This document shows, in pieces, positions 1 through 6,016 of a stretch of DNA of 7,764 nucleotides; position 1 is the first letter of the stretch; each line of letters opens with the position of its first letter. The translations under genes were made by a program, and so were the position numbers. Location of the stretch: NCBI GenBank assembly GCA_905216175.1, contig CAJMSV010000083.1:1-7764 (forward strand), in the 5' to 3' direction. Below the pieces are notes generated by a model. It worked only from the letters and a program-made list of their open reading frames with translations. It made no database searches and was not told the DNA's origin. This DNA is from an uncultured bacterium (GTDB lineage Bacteria > Actinomycetota > Coriobacteriia > Coriobacteriales > Coriobacteriaceae).

Positions 1-1
1 C

Positions 2-604
2 TGCATGCAGGTTGTGACCGGCCTGCTTGAGCTCGATGTTCCTCTGGTGCTCGATGCCGACGCCCTCAACTGCCTTTCGCGCATCGCAATCGATGGCATT
101 GAGAAGACCCCTGACATGTATCGTCGCGAGGCGCCGCATATTATGACCCCGCACTATCGCGAGCTTTCGCGCTTGGTGGGGGAGGAGGACGAGGTCTACG
201 ATCTGGGCACCGCTATCGATGCCGCCCAGAAGATTTTGTGGGCCGGCGGTTCGGACAACATGGTTATCGTCTGCAAGGGGCCAACCACGGCGGTTGTTGG
301 TGTCGAGCGCGTTTTGATTCCCGCAAGCGGTCCTGCCTCTCTTGCCACGGCGGGCTCGGGTGACGTTCTTGCCGGTATCATTTCCGGCACCATCGCCACG
401 CTCGTTGCTGAGGTTGACGTGTGGGAGCTCGCTCTTTCCTACGCAGTCTCGATTCATTCGTATACCGGTTTTGCCGCTGCTGCCGAGTATGGCGAGAAAA
501 GCGTGATCGCCACGGACCTTATTGACTATATCGGCGAAGCCATGCAACTGGTGGAGAACGAGGCGCTTAAGGACTTGGGCGTGCTCGATTCCGAAGGGGA
601 GTAA
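2..604 (+). CDS. nnrD: ADP-dependent NAD(P)H-hydrate dehydratase, C-terminal part (5' end outside window)
   Basis: This is the C-terminal part of the YjeF-C/ribokinase-like enzyme that dehydrates damaged NADHX and NADPHX back to NADH and NADPH at the expense of ADP or ATP, acting in the cytoplasm. The frame is open from base 2, so the Met codon at 5 is internal and not the start. In the visible 200 residues I see the family landmarks in order: VLDADALN (about residues 16-23), TPHYRE, the CKGPTT strand, and the nucleotide-binding glycine loop AGSGDVLAG, whose Asp is the expected catalytic base. Whether an NnrE epimerase domain precedes it, as in fused Nnr proteins of about 500 residues, cannot be seen. 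The stop lies one base before alr, so the two are almost certainly co-transcribed. Family assignment is secure from the motifs; the exact name depends on the missing N-terminus. Confidence 0.93.
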   Translation, partial: CMQVVTGLLELDVPLVLDADALNCLSRIAIDGIEKTPDMYRREAPHIMTPHYRELSRLVGEEDEVYDLGTAIDAAQKILWAGGSDNMVIVCKGPTTAVVGVERVLIPASGPASLATAGSGDVLAGIISGTIATLVAEVDVWELALSYAVSIHSYTGFAAAAEYGEKSVIATDLIDYIGEAMQLVENEALKDLGVLDSEGE

Positions 605-605
605 G

Positions 606-1757
606 ATGGCCATCTCAAGGTTGCCGCAAGACCGCTGGTCCTGGGTCGAGATCAACCAAGGTGCGCTGCGTCGCAACACGCGCGCATATAAAAACCTGCT
701 GAACCCACGTCAGCGCTTGTGCTGCGTGGTCAAGGCCGACGCTTACGGCCACGGTGCCGTTGCCTGCGCCAAGATCATGTATGCAACCGGTGCCGATATG
801 TTTGCCGTCGCCACGGTTAAAGAAGGTATCGAACTGCGCGAAGGCGGCATCGTATCGCCCATCCTGCTGTTGAGCGAGCCTCCTGCCGAGTCTATCGACC
901 TGCTGCGCGAGCATGACATCATGCCTTCGGTCTATACCTTTGAGTTTGCTCTTGCGTATGGCGAGCGCGCGTCGCAGCTGGGTAAGATTGGCAAGTACCA
1001 TATGGTTATCGAGACGGGCATGAATCGCATTGGCGTGCATTACGCGGATGTGATCGAGTTCCGCCGTTCGATCCACTTCCATCGCGGTAATCAGTGCGAC
1101 GGCGTGATCACGCATTTTGCCACCGCCGACGAGCAGAGCGGTTGGGACTACAAGCTTCAGTGCAAGCGCTTTGACGAAGCAGTTGCTGCCATGAAAGATG
1201 CCGGCTTCGAATGCGGCATCGTTCACTGCGACAACACGCCGGCGTCTATCTTGGACCCCTCGACTCATTACGACATGATTCGTGCGGGCATCGGGCTATA
1301 TGGTCTGCAGCCCTGCGAGACAACGCGTCCGATCTTTCCGCTTGACCCAGTGAGGAGCGTTCGCGCTCGCATAACGCGTGTGGCGCAGCCTGCCATGGGC
1401 GAGGGCGTGGGTTATGGCTTTACCAATCGCGTGCCCCGGACGCGCGTGCAAATCTGCTCGCGGCCGATTGGCTATGCCGACGGCCTCTCGCGCACTCTTT
1501 CCAATCGCATGGACGTTCTCTATCAGGGCGAGCGCATTCGCCAGGTGGGCAATATCTGCTTGTATCAATGCTTGGGCGCCAGCTCCGAGACCGCGATGGG
1601 CCGCATGCCTGAAGCGAATTACGGGGACGTGATGACCATCATCGGTCGCGATGGCGATGCCGAGATCACTATGGACGAGATGGCCCGACTGCGCGGAACG
1701 ATTAACAACGAGGCCGCCTGCGGCTTTGGCATGCGCCTCGACAAGGTCTACGTGTAG
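606..1757 (+). CDS. alr: Alanine racemase (PLP-dependent), with altered active-site residues
   Basis: A 383-residue fold-type III racemase that interconverts L- and D-alanine for peptidoglycan synthesis, in the cytoplasm with PLP. The PLP lysine is K43 in VVKADAYGHG. The second catalytic base is Y270 in GVGYGF (Y265 of the Geobacillus stearothermophilus enzyme). R141 in ETGMNRIG matches R136, and R226 in MIRAGIGLYG is the pyridine-nitrogen arginine. GYADG and the C-terminal GTINNE block are also present. I chose ATG 606 because GAAGGGGAG ends four bases before it and it follows the nnrD stop by one base; an in-frame ATG at 522 would overlap nnrD by 83 bases. Three usual residues differ: the carbamylated lysine (K129) position is V134, D131 is E136, and the Met-Asp of the MDQ motif is Leu-Tyr (319-320). 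Length and domain order are normal. Racemase family membership is certain; strict alanine specificity is inferred. Confidence 0.93.
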   Translation: MAISRLPQDRWSWVEINQGALRRNTRAYKNLLNPRQRLCCVVKADAYGHGAVACAKIMYATGADMFAVATVKEGIELREGGIVSPILLLSEPPAESIDLLREHDIMPSVYTFEFALAYGERASQLGKIGKYHMVIETGMNRIGVHYADVIEFRRSIHFHRGNQCDGVITHFATADEQSGWDYKLQCKRFDEAVAAMKDAGFECGIVHCDNTPASILDPSTHYDMIRAGIGLYGLQPCETTRPIFPLDPVRSVRARITRVAQPAMGEGVGYGFTNRVPRTRVQICSRPIGYADGLSRTLSNRMDVLYQGERIRQVGNICLYQCLGASSETAMGRMPEANYGDVMTIIGRDGDAEITMDEMARLRGTINNEAACGFGMRLDKVYV

Positions 1758-1765
1758 GAGCCGCT

Positions 1766-2386
1766 ATGGGCGTCATGCACATCCCCGGCCATACCCATCA
1801 GGCGCCACGTGAGGTCGCACTCGAGGAAATTGAGGCCGTTCTGGGCGATTGTCACCTCTGCCAGCTCTACCAGTCGCGTCACAATATCGTGTTTGGCGTG
1901 GGAAACCCCCGCGCCCGTGTGATGTTTATTGGCGAGGCGCCGGGCCGCAATGAGGATTTGCAGGGCGAGCCCTTTGTGGGGGCGGCAGGCGAGGACCTCA
2001 ACGGCATTTTGTCGCTGGCGGGGCTCAAACGCGAAGACGTCTACATTGCCAACGTGCTTAAGTGCCGCCCGCCGGGAAACCGCAATCCGCGTCCCGAGGA
2101 AGTGCTGGCTTGCTCGCCGTTTTTGCGTGAGCAGATTCGAAGCATCTGGCCTGATATTATCGTGACGCTCGGCAACCCCGCGACGCACTTTGTGCTTAAG
2201 ACCGAGATTGGCATTACTAAGCTGCGCGGCAGGTTCCACCAGATGGGGCATTTTGTAGTAATGCCCACGTTCCATCCGGCAGCAGCGCTGCGCAATCCGG
2301 CGTGGCAGGAGCTGCTGGAGGAAGACTTTAAGATGCTGGGCGATTATCTGGAGCGACATCCCGCACCAGAGGACGCCTCGGAATAA
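1766..2386 (+). CDS. Family-4 uracil-DNA glycosylase (iron-sulfur type)
   Basis: A 206-residue protein of the thermophile-type (family 4, UDGa) uracil-DNA glycosylases, which excise uracil formed by cytosine deamination and start base excision repair. Motif A is GEAPGRNEDLQGEPFVG (about residues 56-72). Four cysteines placed as 4Fe-4S ligands are seen at C29 and C32 (CHLC), C100 (KCRPPGNRNP) and C116 (ACSPF). The C-terminal DNA-contact motif is FHPAAALRNP with H170. Length fits the family, which despite its first description in thermophiles is common in mesophilic bacteria. The start is set by AGGAG at 1756-1760, which overlaps the alr stop codon, so translation is probably linked to alr. It sits in the operon without an obvious functional tie to its neighbours. 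All expected motifs are intact. Confidence 0.93.
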   Translation: MGVMHIPGHTHQAPREVALEEIEAVLGDCHLCQLYQSRHNIVFGVGNPRARVMFIGEAPGRNEDLQGEPFVGAAGEDLNGILSLAGLKREDVYIANVLKCRPPGNRNPRPEEVLACSPFLREQIRSIWPDIIVTLGNPATHFVLKTEIGITKLRGRFHQMGHFVVMPTFHPAAALRNPAWQELLEEDFKMLGDYLERHPAPEDASE

Positions 2387-2401
2387 TAATAAGGAGCATA
2401 T

Positions 2402-2908
2402 ATGTCCCTGGAGCGCCTGGGGGTAGGTACTTACAAAACGACTTGCGCTGCCGATACGGAGTACTTTGGCGAGCTAATTGCACCGTGCCTTGAGGACGGC
2501 GATGTGCTCATTCTGACCGGTGGCCTGGGAGTGGGCAAAACTCACTTTACCAAGGGCGTCTCGCGCGGGCTGGGCGATGGGCATATGGTTACGAGTCCTA
2601 CGTTTGCGCTCATGGCCGTTCACGATCAAGGTCGTATTCCGCTGTTTCACTTTGATCTATACCGCCTGGAGCATGCTTACGAGCTCGAGGATACGGGCAT
2701 TTTCGATGTGCTGGGCTATGAGGGTGCTTGCCTGCTGGAATGGGGCGAACAATTCCAGGACGAGCTGACGGATGAGTATCTTTCGGTGACGCTCAAGCGT
2801 GATGAGGGCGACAGCGATGTGCGAACGATAACGCTTGAGGCGCACGGTGACCGCGCAATGGAGCTTTCCCATTTGATTGATAAGGCTGTACAAGATGAGC
2901 TTGCATAA
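2402..2908 (+). CDS. tsaE: TsaE, ATPase of the t6A37 tRNA modification complex
   Basis: A 168-residue P-loop ATPase that drives turnover of the bacterial TsaB-TsaD-TsaE complex, which puts N6-threonylcarbamoyl on A37 of ANN-decoding tRNAs. The Walker A motif is GGLGVGKT at residues 40-47, followed by SPTF at 65-68, HFDLYRL at 83-89 and the LLEWGEQF block near 110, all characteristic of TsaE. Length is normal for the family. AAGGAG at 2391-2396 lies six bases before ATG 2402. Its 3' end overlaps the next gene by 14 bases, consistent with translational coupling to its partners TsaB and TsaD. TsaC, which makes the threonylcarbamoyl-AMP intermediate, is not in this window. Confidence 0.95.
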   Translation: MSLERLGVGTYKTTCAADTEYFGELIAPCLEDGDVLILTGGLGVGKTHFTKGVSRGLGDGHMVTSPTFALMAVHDQGRIPLFHFDLYRLEHAYELEDTGIFDVLGYEGACLLEWGEQFQDELTDEYLSVTLKRDEGDSDVRTITLEAHGDRAMELSHLIDKAVQDELA

Positions 2909-5279
2909 CGACAACGCGCTGGTGGTGGCGCTCGATACCTCGACCGACATGCTTGCCTGCGCGGCAAGCTGGATTGATGGACAGACGGGCGAGACGAAGC
3001 TCGTGAGTGGCGACCACATGTGTCGCCGTCACGCCAACGTTGAGCTCGTGAATACCGTTGATGGCGTGCTGGCTCAAGCCGGTCTGGATCGCAGCGATGT
3101 TGGTTGCTATGTGGTCGGCCGCGGCCCGGGGTCCTTTACGGGTGTGCGCATCGGCATCTCCACTGCCAAGGGCCTCGCGCGTGGTGCCAATGTTCCGCTG
3201 CTGGGCGTGTCGACGCTCGACGCTTGCGCTTGGACGGCGTGGAAGGCTGGCGTGCGCGGCAAGCTTGGTATCTTGACCGATGCTATGCGCGGTGAGGTAT
3301 ATCCGGCGCTGTATATGCTGGTCGATGAGGGTCCCGAGCGTCAATTTGAGCGCGAACACGTGGTCAAGGCCGCCGTGGCGCTCGATGAGTGGCGCCGAGC
3401 AGCGGACTGGGACCAGGTTCAGCTGACCGGTGACGGTCTCGTGCGCTATGGCAAGCTGCTGGGTGAGGACGAGACCGCCCGCTGCGTGGAGCGCGACCTG
3501 TGGTGGCCTTCGGGCGAGGGCTTGCTGCTCGCGCACGCTGCGGGTGACGGCGATCCGGCCCGCGTCCTGCCGATTTACACGCGCCTTTCGGATGCCGAGG
3601 AAAACGAGCGCAAGCGTCTTGGTCTTGCCGAGAGTGCGCAGAGCGAAATTACGGGCGTTGCCGATGAGCTCGCCGGTCGTCATCTGCAGTTCCGTCCCAT
3701 GGGCGCGGCGGATGCCGAGGGCGCGAGCGCGCTGGAGGCTGCCTGCTTTGAAGGTGCCGGACACGAGGCGTGGACGCCGGGCATGTTCCTGTCCGAACTG
3801 GGCGAGGACGTCGCTGCGCCGCGTAGTTGGTGGGTAGCACACGACGACGGCAAGCTGCTGGGCCTTGCCGGCGGTATGGTCGTGGACGGTGATGTGCAGA
3901 TTCTGGATGTCGCCGTCGACCCGGCACATCGCCGTGAGGGCATTGCCCGCAAGCTGCTGTCGCATGTGAGCTATGATGCCCAGATGCTCGGCTGCACCAC
4001 GGCTTCGCTCGAGGTCGAGGACGGCAACGAGGGAGCGATCGCGCTTTATAACGCTCTGGGCTTTACCGAGGCAGGACGGCGCCGCGGCTACTATGGTGTC
4101 GGCAAGGATGCCATCGTCATGACGGCTCCGCTGCCCCTCGTGCTTCCGGTCGACAATGCTTCGCCCGAGCCGACGGCGGCAGAGCAGCGCGTATGGCCGC
4201 TGCCTGCGCCCGGGCGCTCCGAGGGGGAGCGTGCCGAAATTGAACGCCGCCGCCTAGTGCTCGCTATCGAGAGTTCCTGCGACGAGACGGCCGTGGCGAT
4301 TATCGATGCGGATGGCAATATGCTGGCCAACCAGGTGTCGACACAGATTGATTTTCACGCCCGCTTTGGCGGCGTGGTGCCCGAGATCGCCTCGCGCAAA
4401 CACGTTGAGGTGATTGTGAGTGTCGTGGATGCGGCGCTCGAGGATGCCGCAGCATCGCTTGGTCTTGAGGGCGGAGCCATTGCCCCCAGTGAGCTTGCCG
4501 CCGTGGGCGTGACGCAGGGTCCGGGCCTGGTGGGCGCGCTCGTGGTTGGCGTCGCCTTCGCCAAGGGCTTTGCCTACGCTGCTGGCAAGCCGCTCGTGTG
4601 CGTCAACCATCTTGAGGGTCATCTGTTTGCCAACTTGCTGGCGCAGCCCGACCTCAAGCCGCCGTTCATCTTCACGCTTGTCTCGGGCGGGCACACCATG
4701 CTCGTGCACGTGAAGGCGTGGGGCGACTACGAGGTGCTCGGTGAGACGCTCGACGACGCTGTGGGCGAGGCCTTCGACAAGGTAGCCAAGGCATTGGGTC
4801 TGGGCTATCCCGGTGGCCCCATCATTTCCAAGCTGGCCGAGACGGGCAACCCCAAGGCGATCGATTTCCCCCGTGCGCTTAACAGCAGAGGAGACTATCG
4901 CTTCTCGCTTTCGGGCCTTAATACCGCTGTGACGCTCTACATTGAACAGGAGACCAAGGCCGGGCGCACGATTCACCTGCCCGATCTGGCAGCTTCGTTT
5001 GAGGCAGCTGTCTTTGACGTGCAGTACAAGAAGGCCAAAAACGCATTGCACGCTACCGGATGCAAGGAATACTGCATCGGTGGCGGCGTCTCGGCCAACC
5101 CGCATCTGCGCGAGATGATGATCAAGAAGCTTGGGCGTCAGGGGATTCGCGTAACGGTGCCGCCCTTGTCTGCCTGTACCGATAACGCAGCCATGATTGC
5201 GGAGGTCGCTCGCCGTAAATTCGACCGAGGTGAAATCTCGCCGTTCGACGTCGACGCCGATCCAAACATGACGCTGTAG
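2895..5279 (+). CDS. tsaB/rimI/tsaD: Fused TsaB-RimI-TsaD: t6A transferase subunits plus N-acetyltransferase
   Basis: One uninterrupted 794-residue frame carries three proteins that are usually separate. Residues 1 to about 250 are TsaB, the dimerisation partner of TsaD, with the hallmark GRGPGSFTGVRIG near 75-87. Residues about 264-415 are a GNAT acetyltransferase of the RimI type, which acetylates the N-terminal Ala of ribosomal protein S18; the acetyl-CoA loop is RREGIA at 346-351 and YNALGF lies near the end. A Pro/Glu/Arg-rich linker follows (about 416-452). Residues 453-794 are TsaD, the threonylcarbamoyl transferase, with ESSCDE, metal-binding NHLEGH (H572, H576), SGGHT, GGGVSAN and D763 in CTDNAA. 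TsaD's length (342) is full. I chose ATG 2895, nine bases after an AAGG; a TTG at 2877 is the alternative. All three domains look intact, so the fusion should be active. RimI substrate identity is inferred from family. Confidence 0.95.
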   Translation: MSLHNDNALVVALDTSTDMLACAASWIDGQTGETKLVSGDHMCRRHANVELVNTVDGVLAQAGLDRSDVGCYVVGRGPGSFTGVRIGISTAKGLARGANVPLLGVSTLDACAWTAWKAGVRGKLGILTDAMRGEVYPALYMLVDEGPERQFEREHVVKAAVALDEWRRAADWDQVQLTGDGLVRYGKLLGEDETARCVERDLWWPSGEGLLLAHAAGDGDPARVLPIYTRLSDAEENERKRLGLAESAQSEITGVADELAGRHLQFRPMGAADAEGASALEAACFEGAGHEAWTPGMFLSELGEDVAAPRSWWVAHDDGKLLGLAGGMVVDGDVQILDVAVDPAHRREGIARKLLSHVSYDAQMLGCTTASLEVEDGNEGAIALYNALGFTEAGRRRGYYGVGKDAIVMTAPLPLVLPVDNASPEPTAAEQRVWPLPAPGRSEGERAEIERRRLVLAIESSCDETAVAIIDADGNMLANQVSTQIDFHARFGGVVPEIASRKHVEVIVSVVDAALEDAAASLGLEGGAIAPSELAAVGVTQGPGLVGALVVGVAFAKGFAYAAGKPLVCVNHLEGHLFANLLAQPDLKPPFIFTLVSGGHTMLVHVKAWGDYEVLGETLDDAVGEAFDKVAKALGLGYPGGPIISKLAETGNPKAIDFPRALNSRGDYRFSLSGLNTAVTLYIEQETKAGRTIHLPDLAASFEAAVFDVQYKKAKNALHATGCKEYCIGGGVSANPHLREMMIKKLGRQGIRVTVPPLSACTDNAAMIAEVARRKFDRGEISPFDVDADPNMTL

Positions 5280-5291
5280 CTGGTACGGCGC

Positions 5292-5426
5292 GGTCCCCGG
5301 ACGGAGGGGCCGGATATAAGGTTTCCTGCTCTACAGTCCTGCGCAAGACGAAGGCCACATTAAGTGGCCTTCTTTGCGTGCGGAACTCGCGATAAACCTT
5401 ATATCCGGCCCCTCCGTTCGGGGGCC
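5292..5426 (-). repeat. Large structured inverted-repeat element, copy 1
   Basis: A 135-base hairpin directly downstream of the tsaD stop. Bases 5292-5324 pair with 5394-5426 as a continuous 33-bp stem containing only two G-U pairs. The 69-base core (5325-5393), read on the minus strand, is the same element as copy 2 at 5612-5680, with 61 of 69 positions identical. An inner stem of 9 bp (GAAGGCCAC with GTGGCCTTC) closes a five-base loop read as TTAAT on the minus strand. All differences from copy 2 preserve pairing in this inner stem. The functional strand is assumed to be minus, to match copy 2. It could be a structured RNA, a REP/MITE-like mobile hairpin, or a transcript-end structure for the operon. 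Confidence 0.88.
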
Positions 5427-5429
5427 TTT
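5407..5429 (+). terminator. Possible weak intrinsic terminator of the nnrD-tsaD operon
   Basis: GGCCCC (5407-5412) and GGGGCC (5421-5426) form a 6-bp stem with an eight-base loop, followed by only three T residues. It lies 128 bases after the tsaBD stop and uses the 3' arm of element copy 1, so it competes with the 33-bp outer stem. The short U-tract makes efficiency doubtful. The whole 33-bp hairpin could equally act as the transcript end or as a 3' protective structure. Confidence 0.35.
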
Positions 5430-5569
5430 CTGTATCGATATAGCTTCTGGGCTGGTTTGGCGTCGACAACGTCCAGTAAGGTTAACAAGTCAGCGTCGAA
5501 TTTCCGGCGTTCTTTAGCTGAAAGAAAATGTTAGTGTGCGGAGCTTTGCTCCGCACAATTGGGATGGGA
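5427..5569. other. Spacer between the two inverted elements, with a GC-rich hairpin
   Basis: These 143 bases separate the two divergently oriented elements. I see no credible gene and no convincing promoter. Two small dyads occur: TTCTTT/AAAGAA (5510-5526) and a perfect 10-bp stem, TGTGCGGAGC with GCTCCGCACA, over a three-base loop (5535-5557). The second resembles a terminator stem, but neither strand has a proper T-run after it. Confidence 0.5.
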
Positions 5570-5722
5570 GCCCCTGCGCGCCGCGGGAACCGGGCTGCCT
5601 ATATGAACTTTATCGCGAGTTCCGCACGCAAAGGAAAGCACTTAATGTGCTTTCCGTCTTGCGCAGGACTGTAGAGCAGGAAAGTTCATATGCGCCGCCC
5701 GGCTCCCGCCGCTCTCGGGGGC
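5570..5722 (+). repeat. Large structured inverted-repeat element, copy 2
   Basis: The second copy, opposite in orientation to copy 1. The core at 5612-5680 begins ATCGCGAGTTCCGCACGCAA and ends GTAGAGCAGG, as does the minus strand of copy 1. The inner stem is GGAAAGCAC with GTGCTTTCC around the loop TTAAT. The outer stem pairs 5601-5611 with 5681-5691 perfectly, then continues as an imperfect GC-rich helix out to 5570/5722 with about six mismatches. The outer-stem sequence is unrelated to that of copy 1 except for the closing TTT/AAA. No protein function is proposed; an ORF crossing it is probably fortuitous. Candidate structured RNA or mobile hairpin. Confidence 0.88.
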
Positions 5723-5820
5723 ATCTCTCATGCAAAAACTTTTGTCGGGTAAAGTCCGAGGTCAGTGGCGTTTTATACCGAGAAATTCAAAAAAAGTTGA
5801 AAATTCATTACATATTTGCG
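5723..5820. other. AT-rich stretch upstream of the cstA promoter
   Basis: No gene is seen here. Bases 5781-5815 are unusually A/T-rich for this window and hold two near-repeats, GAAATTCA (5782-5789) and GAAAATTCA (5799-5807), plus a run of seven A. This position just upstream of the -35 box fits an UP element or an activator site; that is inference. Confidence 0.4.
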
Positions 5821-5849
5821 TTGACTTTAGGTAACTAAAGTTTCATACT
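5821..5849 (+). promoter_or_regulatory. Sigma-70-type promoter for the cstA leader
   Basis: The -35 box TTGACT (5821-5826) is separated by exactly 17 bases from the -10 box CATACT (5844-5849). These match the vegetative consensus at five of six and four of six positions. Transcription would start near 5856, about 235 bases before the cstA start codon. It is preceded by an A/T-rich tract. Confidence 0.75.
5824..5841. promoter_or_regulatory. Candidate operator dyad inside the promoter
   Basis: ACTTTAGGTAACTAAAGT is an inverted repeat with 7-bp arms and a four-base centre. It overlaps the end of the -35 box and fills most of the spacer, where a bound repressor would block RNA polymerase. The left half (TTTAGGTAA) recalls DtxR/IdeR-type half-sites, but the right half does not fully match. 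The regulator is not identified. Confidence 0.45.
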
Positions 5850-5920
5850 CCTTTTCAACCACTGGGGGATGTGAACACGCACGAATCGTTCGCATCATGA
5901 TTGAAGAGGATTTCTTAGAC

Positions 5921-5965
5921 ATGTTCACGCATCAGCTAAACATTATCAGCGTAGTAATTATCTGA
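5921..5965 (+). CDS. Putative Ile/Val-rich leader peptide of cstA
   Basis: A 14-codon ORF reading MFTHQLNIISVVII followed by TGA. AGAGGA at 5905-5910 lies ten bases before the ATG, a usable ribosome binding site. Six of the last eight codons are Ile or Val, including GTA GTA, which looks uncommon in this GC-rich sequence. The stop codon lies inside one arm of a possible RNA helix and 54 bases before the terminator stem. An in-frame ATG at 5897 would give 22 residues but has no ribosome binding site. The composition resembles leader peptides that sense branched-chain aminoacyl-tRNA in ilv operons. Expression is not shown by sequence alone. Confidence 0.5.
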   Translation: MFTHQLNIISVVII

Positions 5966-6016
5966 TGCGGGTTAGCACATACAGCTAGCCCGTACGATAA
6001 CGGGCGGCTGATGAAG

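Noticed and set aside
522..605. Upstream ATG extending alr by 28 codons
   Set aside because: It overlaps nnrD coding sequence, adds residues unlike racemase N-termini, and lacks the ribosome binding site that ATG 606 has.
2877..2894. TTG start extending the TsaB-RimI-TsaD fusion by six codons
   Set aside because: ATG 2895 is a better start codon with an AAGG at suitable distance, and the extra residues are not part of TsaB; the TTG cannot be fully excluded.
2793..3965. 390-residue minus-strand ORF opposite tsaE and tsaB-rimI
   Set aside because: It is antisense to strongly recognisable genes, has no recognisable domain, and has the Arg/His/Ala-rich composition typical of a reverse-strand shadow in GC-rich DNA.
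4254..5105. 283-residue minus-strand ORF opposite TsaD
   Set aside because: It is antisense to the conserved TsaD domain and shows no family motif.
5292..5722. CRISPR array or insertion-sequence ends
   Set aside because: There are only two copies, in opposite orientation, with no regular spacers, and no transposase gene lies between or beside them.
5871..5900. GTG-started nine-residue ORF in the cstA leader, whose TGA overlaps ATG 5897
   Set aside because: The only G-rich stretch is two bases from the GTG, so initiation is unlikely, and the peptide shows no regulatory composition.
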